In this document: piece by piece, positions 22,321 through 33,593 of the stretch
Numbering within the stretch: position 1 is the stretch's first letter
Layout: each line of letters opens with the position of its first letter
NCBI GenBank assembly: GCA_916048095.2
Contig: OU696571.1
Span: forward strand, 10,395,449-10,459,448
Direction: 5' to 3'
From: Sacculina carcini
Taxonomy: Eukaryota > Arthropoda > Thecostraca > Sacculinidae
DNA length: 64,000 bases
The notes under the pieces: model-generated
Told to the model about the DNA's origin: nothing
Database searches by the model: none
Seen by the model: only the letters and a program-made list of their open reading frames with translations
Made by a program: the position numbers and the translations under genes

Positions 22321-23221
22321 GTGAAGCCAGTTTCTCCACAAGTGTAGCAAGTCTAGTGATACTGCCAAAACGGCATAAACGTCACATTTGACACATCTAT
22401 CCGAATCAGAGTGACATTTCACTTATATTTTACCTCAATAAAGAAAGAATAATACCAGTGATATTTTATGTGGAAAATTCTTCCTGTAATATATTGAAGG
22501 CAACACCAAAGTTTTCTTATGAAATTTGCAGCCAAGCATACCAGTATTGGTTTGATGAAAGAAATAGTATATAACGCCTTATAACAATCGTAATTTAATA
22601 TAGATTACCTGTTCATAGCGCATATCTTATGCAATGGACTGTTAAGTATTGTTAATTACATGTTAGCGAGTGCTCGAAGCATGCATAGGAATGTGTGGTA
22701 TTAACAAAAGCACATATTACCAATACATCAATGCACTAAATACAGGTACACAAATAGAGCATACAAATACATGCAGATGGTGTACAACACAAATACGCGC
22801 AACAAATAATTACGAATACAAGTACATACACAGAGACAGGGTGTGATCTCGCTCTGAATGCGATTACCAGGCAACTATATAATCCCCTTAATGAATATAC
22901 CCTTCAGGAAACCGGGTGTACAACGAGTTGAGCGAAACACAAGAGTCCCTGCTAACACTCTAGCACTGAAATATAGTCCGAACGACAGTACGCACTGAAC
23001 TAGCGAAACAAAAAGAGTAGCTCTACCTGAGTCGGATTATTCAAGCACATGCCTGTGCGGATGACAATATGCGTGCTTACTTTTACACCCCCAAGTATAA
23101 TACCAGCTACGTAATCATTAGTGTGACACTTCGGTGCGCTATAAATCGAGAAATATTCCGCTAAAAGTACTTAAAGATGCGCTGAAAAGTTGCGCTCAGA
23201 ATTGTGCACAATTTTTACTAA
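22321..23221. other. Upstream region of astacin gene 1; nothing else seen
   Basis: AT-rich non-coding sequence with no repeat family recognised. It would contain any distal regulatory elements of the astacin gene. Confidence 0.35.
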
Positions 23222-23526
23222 TCTATATATATGAAAGAGATCCTCTGCGTGTGTGTGTGTGTGCGTGTGTGTGTGTGTGTGTCTGTCTGTGTGTCTGTCC
23301 CACCCTCCTTATATAGGTTAATAATGGTTAATATTACCTTATATAGGTTACTAATATTGAACAATATAAGTAGCTAATATTAAAACATTCAAAGCTGTTA
23401 ACCCAGCATGTCCTAGATATTTTTTTCAACACAATTTAAATATTCATTATTAACTACTTCCATTGATAACATAAAGTAGTACAGGAAGTATGGCAACTGC
23501 AACTCCTTTGGTTTAGGCCTATATAT
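23222..23526 (+). mobile_element. Helitron-like 5' end, copy 1
   Basis: Starts TCTATATATATGAAAGAGAT, then a (GT)n/(CTGT)n tract ending CTGTCCCACCCTCCTT. The same start occurs 305 bp further on at 23527. Helitrons begin with TC and insert after A, as here. After the shared leader the sequence diverges. The call is tentative because no Rep/helicase ORF exists in the window. Confidence 0.4.
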
Positions 23527-23545
23527 ATCTATATATATAAAAGAT

Positions 23546-23591
<46 letters not shown>

Positions 23592-25650
23592 TGTCTGTCT
23601 GTCTGTCCCACCCTCCTTGGTCCATTTTCTGCAAGCTGCTACTCGGTAACCACTTGGCGTACCCGCTAAAAAGTTATACCATCACGTTGAAAACGTTCTT
23701 ATCTACACGATTAATTGAATTTAATTTTAATTTAAATTTGTAGCGGTAAAAGACAATATGAACCCTGAGAAATGCGAACATTTTGGTCAATATTCCGCCA
23801 TCTACTCTTAATAAACCAGCGATGGTACAGCTATAAAGATTTTACTACTGTGTAGAAAATCTGCTGTTCTACAAATTAAATTATACTTCATATTCAAAAA
23901 TTGAATATAAAATATGTTAAAATGACAAAAATTCAATCTATATTCAAAATATTATTTAAACTCCACGCGTCCGATTTTCTATACTTTTTTCTCTATTTCT
24001 CAAAAAATAATTATCACACATTTAAATAAATAATACCATCATCCAGGAAATTTTGCTTTTCTACAACACGGTATAATTTTTACCTTTCCAAAGTGTATTA
24101 AGAAAAAGTTACGGCGGTGTGAAGTCAAAATGACAAAGTCAAAAAGGCAAAATTAGCACTAAAAACCTGAATATTTTGCTCAATATTCCGCCATCTATTC
24201 CTCATAAACCAGCAATGGTAAAGCTATAAAAATTATACTATTGTGTAGAAAAATTTTCCGCTCTACAGGATAAGTTACAATTTATACCACAAATGATACA
24301 AAAACGTGTAAAATTGGCAAAATTTTCAAATACATCCAAAATTACACTTGAACACCGGGCGACCAAAAATTAATTAATTTTTCGACTATTTCTCAGTAAC
24401 TATTTGTTACACATAAAAATAAATTATACCATCGTGCTGTAAATCTTGTTTTCTACAATGCGCTATAGTTTTTAATTTACGAAAGTTTTTCTGGAGGAAG
24501 TTACGGCGGTGTAAAGTCAAAAGGATATATTGCCAATTTGACAGCTATTATGCGCCCTTGCGATTACACAGGAACACTGTATACACCGATTAAATTTCAC
24601 TGAAGCCCAATCACAATTAAGAATGCATCATATTAGCTCCAAGCATGGATGGTGTGGTTTTATTGCGTACAGTTTAATTAATGATAAATTATACTGAATA
24701 AAAAGGCTTCATTGTTCTCAATATTTACACATGAATTGTTTCGCAGGACGGGCTGGTAAAATTCTACTGGGAACAAGGTTAACTACTGAATTTTACTGTG
24801 TAATTCAATTGGTTTAATTTCAAGTTGCATACTTTTAAGTTGCATACTTTTAAGTTGCATAAGGATATGGGTTGTAATATCACGCAATGCCAACTATATG
24901 CATATGCTGTTTTAGCGGAAGCATTAATCTGGAATTATAGAGATAACAGAAAGTTTCATTGTTTCGATAGTGTTTGAGCAGTGTTGAGGGAAAACACTTC
25001 GTCAATAATTAAAACAAGAATATACAGATTTATATTTTTCTGTTGGATAATATTTTTGCTTTTTGATTCATATTTTATTAATCGTTCCGCACGACAGGCG
25101 GGTTTAAATATGAGGCTGTTCGAGGGGAAATATTTTGCCACATGTAAAATAAAAACATTCATATTTAGAGTTTTCTATTGGTTAAGACAGTTGTTCCCAA
25201 CCTTTTTCAGCTTGTTACCCAATTTAGCATCCCATATTAAGCATGTTACTCCTTTGTTACTGTACATGTTACTGTAAGCATTCACACATACACGCACGCG
25301 TGCACACACAACTATATATAACACGCCATATGAGCAATACAATATCCACACAATGCAAACAATAAACAAAATATGTTAAGTTAACATTAATCCCAATACA
25401 AGGTACCGCAATGTTTTCTTGAATTTCAGAATTCTTAGCATTTTCCTGTCACCCCTACATTACCCCCGAACAAATGCTAAATTACCCCCAGGGGGTAATT
25501 TACCCCCAGGTTGGGAACCACTGGGTTAAGACTTCTTATGGGTTTGCTTTTTTAATTTTTTAATTTGTACTAGTTCAATTTTATGAATTCAATATTTACT
25601 TCACTTTTAGTTCTAATTGCTCCGCTAAACGGGAGGGTTTCAATGTTATT
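23527..25650 (+). mobile_element. Helitron-like non-autonomous element with internal tandem units
   Basis: Starts TCTATATATATAAAAGAT, with the leader CTGTCTGTCTGTCCCACC. Two imperfect units of about 390 bp follow, at about 23780-24125 and 24170-24510. Both contain AATATTCCGCCATCTA, TAAACCAGC-ATGGTA, TTTCTACAA and AGTTACGGCGGTGT. From 24905 it carries the segment shared with 16735-17262. The GC box TTCCGCACGACGGGCGGG occurs twice, at 25086 (one base changed) and, degraded, at 25620. A hAT MITE is inserted at 25188-25523. The 3' end is obscured by a microsatellite. AT-rich and non-coding. Confidence 0.45.
25180..25531. mobile_element. hAT MITE family 2, copy 1, with 8-bp duplication
   Basis: The element spans 25188-25523, beginning CAGTTGTTCCCAACC and ending GGTTGGGAACCACTG. 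It is flanked by perfect GGTTAAGA duplications (25180-25187, 25524-25531). Internal marks are palindromic TTACCCCCAGGGGGTAA near the right end and CA-rich sequence in the middle. The same element in the other orientation lies at 32751-33154. Confidence 0.9.
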
Positions 25651-26060
25651 ATTATTATTATTATTATTATTAATTACAGGCAAATCCAGTAGCATGGGAA
25701 GAGTGCAAGCACTATTACCACCCTAAGGTGGCCCCATGTACCGGAAGCGCCCAAAAGATTCAGAGAGAAAGAGAGTTTGAAAAGAAAAAAGTCCTGAAAG
25801 AGAGTTGGAAAGAAAATAATAAATAAATAACAATAAATATTAAACAATCATCCGATAGCAATCCATAATGTCACTCCGCCCACGTTCATCAATAAATAAT
25901 AACAATCAACAATAAATATGTGATTAAGTAAATAACAGCCATCAATAAATAAGAATAAATATTAATAAATAAGTAATAAATAACAATCAAGATCAATAAA
26001 TATGATGATGCTAGATGATGTTAATTTATAAATACATTTTGCAAACATTACGATACATTT
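25637..26060 (-). repeat. Retroposon 3' tail and A-rich low-complexity DNA
   Basis: On the minus strand GGTGGTAATAGTGCTTGCAC runs into (TAA)n at 25637-25670, the same tail as at 4360 and 18830 (plus). This is a 5'-truncated LINE or SINE remnant. To 26060 the DNA is low-complexity AATAAATAACAATAAATA. Confidence 0.5.
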
Positions 26061-26315
26061 TTTAGACAATTTTCATTGTTTCGTGTATAAATTTTTAATT
26101 ATTCCGCACGACGGGCAGGTTTAAATATGAAGCGGGTTGAGGGATAATCTTTTGTCAAAATTACAATAAAAACATCCATATTTGGACTTTGCTTTTAGTT
26201 AACATATTTACAAGTTAATTTGTTTGCATTTGATTTGTATTCATTTTCTTTTATGGGTTGAATATGAATATATTTTATGAATTGTTCGGCACGACGGGCG
26301 ACTTTAAATCTATAT
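26061..26315 (+). repeat. Helitron-like 3' repeat units
   Basis: Two GC boxes lie at about 26103 (TTCCGCACGACGGGCAGG) and 26285 (TTCGGCACGACGGGCGAC). The first leads into the segment GGGTTGAGGGATAATCTTTT that follows the box in related copies. This pairing (box, about 180 bp, box) recurs at 25.1-25.65, 31.26-31.43, 31.88-32.15, 32.18-32.4 and 38.9-39.1 kb. Confidence 0.45.
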
Positions 26316-26339
26316 ATCTATAAATCTATAAATATATAT

Positions 26340-26495
26340 ATATTATTATTAACGTTTATTTGTATAGCGCACATTAAAACACACGCGCGAAAAGAGAAAT
26401 CTTGGTGCAAAAATATAAACAAATATGTAAGACACGCCGCTTAGGGAAAACAAACATGCGGACAATACACACACCCACAAGCACACACACTCACA

Positions 26496-26535
<40 letters not shown>

Positions 26536-29527
26536 AACATGATCATACACACACACCGCCAAATTGAAACATGGCAGTAAGAAAGAGCATAAAAAACAAC
26601 AAGAAAACTTCTAGTAAATATATCACGCGAGACGGGTACGGTATGACAGCTCAGAGCGAAGCGTAAGGAGTAAGAGAGTGAGAGTCATGATCAAAAGATT
26701 TATCAAAGAGATGATTGCGCAGAGAAGAGGAAAACGATGATAAGGATGTGGAGGAGATAACATGGGAGGGAAGAGAGTTGTACAACCGTGGAGCATAGAA
26801 AGGTAAGGATTTACTAGACCAGGTAGATTCATTGAGGGCTCGTGGACAAGATAAAGGAAGAGGATGACGGGAAAGAAAGTTATTAGAGAGTGTAAGAAGC
26901 TGCGAGAGGTATGTAGGTTGCCGAGGGTCATGCAAAAGTTTATAAACAAGACAGCAAATTTTAAAGTGGATGCGAGGGATGATCGGAAGCCATCGAAGAT
27001 TGTAGAGATAGGGTGAGGTATGACGAAAGTGGGAAGGAGAAAACACGAAACGACAAGATTTATTAATGACATGTTGCAGGATTTTCAGAGAGGAGCGAGG
27101 TACATGGAAATATAAAGAATTGCAGTAGTTGATTCTTGAAAAGATGAAACAATGAATCAGTTTAATAGCTGAGGGACGGTCGAGAAAAGGGCGGATAGGA
27201 TATAGCGAACGTAGAATGAGATGACAAGTGCGAGCAACAGCAGAAATATTTGCAGAAAAAGAAAGTGAGGAATCAAGAATGACTCCGAGATCGCGAACAC
27301 TTTGAGATAGGGGTAAAGGGAGCAGCGGAGGTGTTAAGCGAGGAGGATGTAGAATGAAGAATTCTGATTTGGAAGTGTTAAGAAGGAGACTGCGAGAGGC
27401 ACACCAGGAAGAAATATCAGAGATAATGTCTGATAAGAACGAAGCATGGGGGAAGGGAAGAGGAATAATTATTTGTATATCGTCTGCGTAGACGTGGAAC
27501 TGGACAGAATAGCGATGGAGAATAGGACATAGAGAAGACATGTACAGATTGAAGAGAAGCGGGGCTAGAATAGAACCTTGTGGCACACCGGAAAGTAGAG
27601 GAGTTTGCTTAGAAGTAGTGGAATTGAATTGCACCGAGTAGGAACGATCAGTAAGATAAGAATGTAGAAGAGAGAGCGCTGAAGAGGACACACCAAGAAA
27701 GGAGAGATCTCTGATTAAAATTGAATGGTCAACTAAGTCAAAGGCTGCTGACAGATCAAGGAGGATAAGCAGAGCAGATTTACCGAATGAAAAATGAGAA
27801 AAAACAGTAGTAGTAACGGAGGTTAGGACAGATTCAGTAGAGTGAGCAGACTTGAAACCCGATTGGAAGGGGTCAAGGGATTTGTTGATGAATGGCGCAA
27901 GTTGAGAATACATAGCAGACTCGAGGAGTTTAGAGGGAAAGTTGAGTAGAGAAATAGGACGGTAACTGCTACATAGCGAGGGATCGAGGGAAGGTTTTTT
28001 GAGTATCGGAAGGATGACTGCATGCTTCTCAGGAAAAAATACACCATGTAGGAAAGAGCTATTGATTAAATGCAATATAAAGGGAACCAGGAGCAATATA
28101 GAGTCTGATAGGGCACGAAAATTTATGGGGTCCGCAGGGGAAAGCGAAATGTTTGTTGTAGAAATGATAGTGATGATATCAGGAAGCTCTAGATGAGAAA
28201 AGTGAGTAAAATGATCGTGGGATTTAGTGTGAGTCAAGCGGGAGTTAGGAGAAGAAATACTAGAAATGGCAATTTGGATTTTATCGGAAAAAAATACAGC
28301 AAGGTCGGAGGCAGAGAGAGAAGACGAAAGGCTTGGGTTTTGCAGGCCACTCAATGAGTTAAGCGAGGACCACAGAGATTTAGGACAGCGAGAGAGTGAC
28401 GATAATTGAGATTTGAAGTAGGATTGTTTAGCAGAGTATAGGGCAGATATATACAAAGAGCGAGATGAGCAGAAGGATGACCACGTAGCAGTAGTGCAAC
28501 AGCGTTTCCACACACGCTCGTGGTAGCGTTGGGCGCGTTTGAGAGAGATTAGTTCGCGATTAAACCAAGGAGGAAGATTGGAGCGATTGGAGGATGAGCA
28601 TAGTGGAAATATGGCTTCGTTGATAGAAGACATAACCTTGAAAAAAGAAGAGTACAATTGGGTAGGGGGAAGTGAGTGAAATTGAGTTGAGGGAAGCATG
28701 TGAGAGAATAAAGTTGAGAAGAGGTGAGGGTCAAAATTTTTGTAATTTCTGTACGATCTGGGGGGAGAAATACGTGGTTTGGGAAAGGGAAGATTGAAAG
28801 TGAGGAGACTGTGGTCAGAAGTAATGGTATCTGGGGGAAATACAAGAACATCCGGAGGGGTTAGGTCGGATGCTAGAACTGGAGATGGAAAAAGAACAAG
28901 ATCAAGGGTGTGACCGGAGATGTGAGTCGGTGAGGTAACAGGCGAGTACAGACCGTAAGTTTGGATCATAGACAGGAATTGAGAGCAATAAGGATTTCGG
29001 GAAGGTTGATCGACCCAGAAATTAAAATCTCCAACTATAAGAAAACGACTGGAGAAGGACGCGAGAAGCACATCAAGTAACACAGGAAATTCGGTAAGAA
29101 ATATTGACGTAGTTCCCGGATGATTGTGGCGATATATTATAACAAAGCAAAATTTCGAGCAGGATGGAATATTGAGAGAAAGAGCGAGGTATTCAAAGGA
29201 TAAGCATGGGGGACCAAAGTTGGGTATAGTAGATAAGACTAAGGATTTATTAAATATGCATCCAACACCACCACCGGAAGCTTTGGTGTTTGAGCGGGAG
29301 GAGTGAATAAAGTTGAAATCAGCAGGGAGATGGGCAGTAAAAGACGTAACATCAGAATCAAGTAACCAAGTCTCAACGAGGAAGAATAAAGAAAGATTAT
29401 GAGAGGAAATCAGGTGTGAGAGTATAGGAGTCTTATACCGACATGACCTAGTATTTAGAAAACCAAGAGTTAAAGCGCTAGTGTTAGAGGAGGAACGGAT
29501 GGGCGAGGCAAGAGGGAGCGAAGGTAG
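26340..29527 (-). mobile_element. CR1/L2-type LINE: ORF2 (endonuclease-reverse transcriptase) and 3' UTR
   Basis: ORF2 is open from codon 29527 to the stop at 26651, about 958 residues. It begins with an APE-type endonuclease (ETWLLDSD, ASGGGVGC, YRHNHPG, GDFNF, SDHSLLTF). A reverse transcriptase follows, with SYRPISLL, DLSAAFDLVDH, GVPQGSILAPLLFNLY and the catalytic YADD at 27490-27479. The C-terminal domain is typical of CR1/L2 elements. All key residues are visible and I saw no internal stop, so the enzyme may be functional. The 3' UTR ends GCGCTATACAAATAAACG-TTAATAATAATA at about 26340, a common CR1/L2 tail, here inside TA-rich DNA. Role: target-primed reverse transcription of its own RNA. 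The frame is shared with ORF1 upstream. Confidence 0.88.
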
Positions 29528-30673
29528 TCAGGCCGAGATACACGAATGTGAATCAGGGTTAACTGAGACGGCAGTAGAAGAGGAAATTTGAGTAGGAGAG
29601 TCACAGGAGAGGGTGCGCATACGAAGAGAATTACGGACAGCCAAGAGAGATGGACAGGATGAGTCGTAGGAGGAGTGACAGTGGCTACGCCCTGAGCGTA
29701 CACAGTTTGTGCATTTGGCTGGTCCAGAACGGTCACATGTTTTGGATGCATGGGAACCGGCGCAGAAGCCGCACTTAGTAGGTTGACTACATTTATCGGC
29801 TTTATGGCCGAGCCCCGAGCAACGGAAGCAGCGTACAACCCAGTACCTACTGTACACCGCACAGCAGCGCAGACCAATAAATAAGCGGTCTGAACAATCC
29901 TTGATGATTGAGCGAGCCGAGGGTGACACAGATAGAACAGCATGAGTGGCGTTATTCTTCGGCTTGGTGAAAAATAGAACCTGTAGATCCGACGGGGGAA
30001 GATCAGTCAGAGAAGAATTTTTTAGGCGAATAGATGAGAGCAGGCTTTCCGGAGTCATGTCGCTCGGGATGTTAGCGATCGTGATCTTTGGGCGAATATG
30101 CCTCAGAGGAGGGATGTGTACCTCCACATCGGCGAATGCCGCACGAACACAATCTGCAGCGTTCTCCGCCGAGCGTGGCGAGTCACAACGCAGCACTAAG
30201 CTACCGTTGGCAGATGGGCGAGAACCAGAGACCGGAATTTTCTGTAGAGCTGGAGCCACAAGTTTTTCAGAAATAGGTGTGTCAGAATTTCTGGATTTGA
30301 GGACAACCGCGTAGGACTTCAGAGAGTTGGGAGAACGAGTATCAGCCGTGACAGCTTGACTAGACGAGCTACGGAAATCGGTCAGTATTTCCTGCCGAAA
30401 TGAGTTGAGGCGAGAATCGACAATATTAGCGATTGTTTCAGCAGTTACAGGTGCCACAGTGGAAGCCGAGCGGATCTTTGATTGGCACGGTGTGCAGCAC
30501 CAAAACAGCCGATGCTTCCTAACGGCATTGTACGCCGGGGTGGTCAGGCCCGCACATGATACGTGAAAGCATGTCATACAGCTCTCGCACTCTATATACG
30601 ATGTGGCGGCGATGGGCTCACCACATTGGCAAGACTTCGCAGGGGTAGAGGTGGGAGCAGATGACGAAGGCAT
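29528..30673 (-). CDS. LINE ORF1: PHD finger, RRM-like region and CCHC knuckles
   Basis: ORF1 of the same LINE encodes a nucleic-acid-binding protein that would package the element's RNA. The probable start is MPSSSAPT at 30673 (G at -3); an upstream in-frame Met at 30817 is weaker. It begins with a PHD-type zinc finger (CQCGEPI, CESCMTCFHVSC, WCCTPC). A middle domain follows, containing ITIANIPSDMTPESLL and FIGLRCCAVYSRYWVVRC, likely RRM-like. It ends with two or three zinc knuckles (CFRCSGLGHKADKC, CGFCAGSHASKTC, CTNC). The stop is TGA at 29530-29528, immediately followed by CTA, and ORF2 continues in the same frame. Confidence 0.85.
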   Translation of the reverse strand: MPSSSAPTSTPAKSCQCGEPIAATSYIECESCMTCFHVSCAGLTTPAYNAVRKHRLFWCCTPCQSKIRSASTVAPVTAETIANIVDSRLNSFRQEILTDFRSSSSQAVTADTRSPNSLKSYAVVLKSRNSDTPISEKLVAPALQKIPVSGSRPSANGSLVLRCDSPRSAENAADCVRAAFADVEVHIPPLRHIRPKITIANIPSDMTPESLLSSIRLKNSSLTDLPPSDLQVLFFTKPKNNATHAVLSVSPSARSIIKDCSDRLFIGLRCCAVYSRYWVVRCFRCSGLGHKADKCSQPTKCGFCAGSHASKTCDRSGPAKCTNCVRSGRSHCHSSYDSSCPSLLAVRNSLRMRTLSCDSPTQISSSTAVSVNPDSHSCISA

Positions 30674-30955
30674 TGCAATGGCATAGAGCGATGACAAGCA
30701 CAGACGTGGACTTGCAGACAGACACACACTCACGCTCGACAGCGGTAGATCAGGTGAACCTGATACTAGCAAATGTAACGTGAGCGCCTTCACGGCGTTC
30801 ACACAACACCGCCACACAAGCGTAACTCACACACTACGCAGCACCACCATAGTCAGCACTAGCACACTCTCACACTCTCACTCGTTCAAAAAATTGATCA
30901 CAGTAAACACAACACCAGCAACACATCCACACTGGACCACTGACAACTGACAACT

Positions 30956-30956
<1 letters not shown>
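30674..30956 (-). other. Probable LINE 5' UTR
   Basis: GC-moderate sequence between ORF1 and the TA run at 30957. It contains CA-rich words but no further ORF. The LINE 5' boundary could not be fixed; it lies between 30820 and 30957. Confidence 0.35.

Positions 30957-31032
<76 letters not shown>
30957..31032. repeat. (TA)n microsatellite
   Basis: About 37 TA units directly next to the LINE 5' side. TA-rich DNA also flanks the LINE 3' end, so the LINE may have inserted in a TA-rich tract. Confidence 0.85.
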
Positions 31033-31038
<6 letters not shown>

Positions 31039-32742
31039 CATCTGTGTGTGTGTGTATGCTTGAATACGAGGTGACATAATTGCGCGGGCTCAATGGTGTA
31101 GATCAGGGGCTTTAAACGCAAACGAAGCGATGGATCATTTTTATGAAATAAAAATATCGCGCGGGTTGCAACTATAGACAATAGAACGTTCAATTTCACC
31201 GTGTTGAATGAATTCATATACAAAACTAACGGAGTTGACTTCAAGATCCAGAACAAACGTGTTCGAGTTCTGAATTACCCAGCACGACGGGTGGGCTTAA
31301 ATATGAGGCGGGATGAGGGAAAATATTTTGTCAAAATTAAACTAAAAGTCGTTACATTTAGACTTTTCAATTGATATCCTTAGTTTCATAAATTGTTCCG
31401 CACGACGCGCGGGTTTAAATGCTAGACGAGAACTTAAATTAAATAATATATAATTAAATCGCATTATACAGTAAATGTGAATAAATCTGGCTTACAGTTT
31501 GGTTTCTATATTATATTGGCGGGATTCGAGAACATTATTGGTGGGCCGCGTGTTTGATAATAAGAGGGGATGAGATGATATGATAGGATGGGATGGTTGG
31601 GCTGGGTTTGGTTGGATTGGGTCAGGTTATATTGGGTTTAATATGAATGCGGAATATAATGTATGTATTTAAATGTATATGAATGTATGTATATAAATGT
31701 ATATGAATGTATATATATGATTTTTTTGGCGGTAAATATTATACTGCTAAAAGTATAAAAGTATAATAAAAATTAGGATGGGGAGTGATGTTAAGTTATA
31801 TATATATATATATATTCTGGAAACATTCTGACGAAAATGTATCATTTTTCATCATTATTCATTATTCGTGTTTGAGTTCTAAATATTTCCGTACGACGGG
31901 CAGGCTTAATTATGATGCTATTTGCGGGAAATATTTTGTCCAAAATAAGAAATATGTTATACTTTATAATATTATTATAATATTTATAATATTATATAAA
32001 GTATACATACATTTATACTTTTCTATTAGATAAGACTTAATGGGCCTACCTTTTTCTTTTAAAATTGTATCTCTTTTTTTTTTTATTGAATACAAATTTA
32101 AAAGTATGAATTGTTCCGCACGACTGGCAGTTTTACATGCTAGAATTTTCACTGTTTGTTACGTGTTTGTGTTTTGAATTCTTTCGCACGACGGGCGGTT
32201 TTAAATATGAGGCAGCTTGAGGGAGAATATTCTGTCAAAATATAAATATAAAAGATTATACTTAGAATTTTCAATTGATTACAATTTTATGAGTGTGTTC
32301 TTTTTCTTTATTCGATGTTCAATATTTTTCATCAAGTAAACATGAATTTCTTTTTGGATTGAATTGTTCCGCACAACGGGCGGGTTTTATTGCTAGTATC
32401 CATATAAAGTTAGTGAAAAAAAACCTAATTATGAAGAGAAATACATTTGAGAAGAATTCCTACTTATTTAATTCGATAATTATTATTGCAATACGTTTTG
32501 AGCATTGGCGGTTGTGCTAGGACTGCATGCATCATGAGCTTCAACTGCTGTTTCGATGCCCTAGAAATCGCAAATAGTTGCCAAGAATATTACCAATAAT
32601 AGTATTTTAAATAATAGAGTAATAAAACCTGAACACTAAAAACACCCCTTAACATAACATTTTAGCAGATGCACATTTTTGTCTCTATTCAATGCATTTT
32701 GAGTATTCGCAGTTGCGCTACGATTGTGCGGTTCGTATGATT
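31033..32742 (+). repeat. Helitron-like 3' units, several copies
   Basis: GC boxes of the form TTCCGCACGACGGGCGGG lie near 31270, 31397, 31887, 32113, 32186 and 32370. They alternate between boxes followed by TTTAAATATGAGGC...GGGAAAATATTTTGTC and boxes ending in TTTAAATGCTAG or GCTAG (31427, 32144, 32392). The CTAG ends suggest repeated Helitron-type 3' termini, or a satellite-like family derived from them. A short TGTATATGAATGTA repeat lies at 31660-31720. No gene. Confidence 0.45.
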
Positions 32743-33162
32743 GTCTAAACCAGTGGTTCCCAACCTGGGGGTAAATTACCCCCTGGGGGTAATTTAGCAT
32801 TTGCTCGGGGGTAATGTAGGGGTGACAGGAAAATGCTACGAATTCTGAAATTCAAGAAAACTTTGCGGTACCTTGTATTGGGATTAATGTTAACTTAGCA
32901 TATTATGTTTATTGTTTGCATTGTGTGGATATTGTATTGCTCATATGGCGTGTTATATATAGTTGTGTGTGCACGCGTGCGTGTGTGTGTGAATGCTTAC
33001 AGTAACATGTACAGTAACAAGTATATATGTGAGTATGTGAGTATATAAGTATACATGTACAGTAACAAGTATATAGTGTTGTTAACAAAGGGGTAACATG
33101 CTTATTATGGGATGCTAAATCTGGTAACAAGCTGAAAAAGTCTGGGAACCACTGGTATAAAC
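32743..33162. mobile_element. hAT MITE family 2, copy 2 (inverted)
   Basis: The element spans 32751-33154, beginning CAGTGGTTCCCAACC and ending TCTGGGAACCACTG. It is flanked by GTCTAAAC and GTATAAAC (7 of 8 identical). It is the inverted relative of 25188-25523 and is longer because of an internal duplication around ACAGTAACAAGTATATA. It abuts the foldback copy at 33163. Confidence 0.88.
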
Positions 33163-33593
33163 CTTTTTCAATTTCATTTGTCCCAGCTGAACTGTCCTAA
33201 CCGAAATCAAAATATTCCCAGCTAGAACCACAATGTATGCTATTCACTTTACATTTAATATCAAACTTAATTGTTATTAGTACATTTTATTGCATTTCAC
33301 ATGAAAAATGTAGCATTAGTCGTAAAACACAGATATACTTACTATGTACTATACAATTATGTGCTATGGTAGGTACTACAATTACAATGCAGATATGTAC
33401 CATATGTATACTTACTTTATGAGCAACTCTATCAGCCAGTATATTAGTGTCAGCGTATAGAACCACTGTTCTCGGGGAGCACTCGCAAACAAACCGTACG
33501 AACACAACAGAAACATCAAACCTTCAGAGACGTTCGGTCTTGTGGCAAGTGTTATGATGGCATCACGTGTGAATATCGTTTGTCGTTGCCATC

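Noticed and set aside
26651-30817. Plus-strand ORFs such as 29946-30314
   Set aside because: Shadows of the LINE coding strand.
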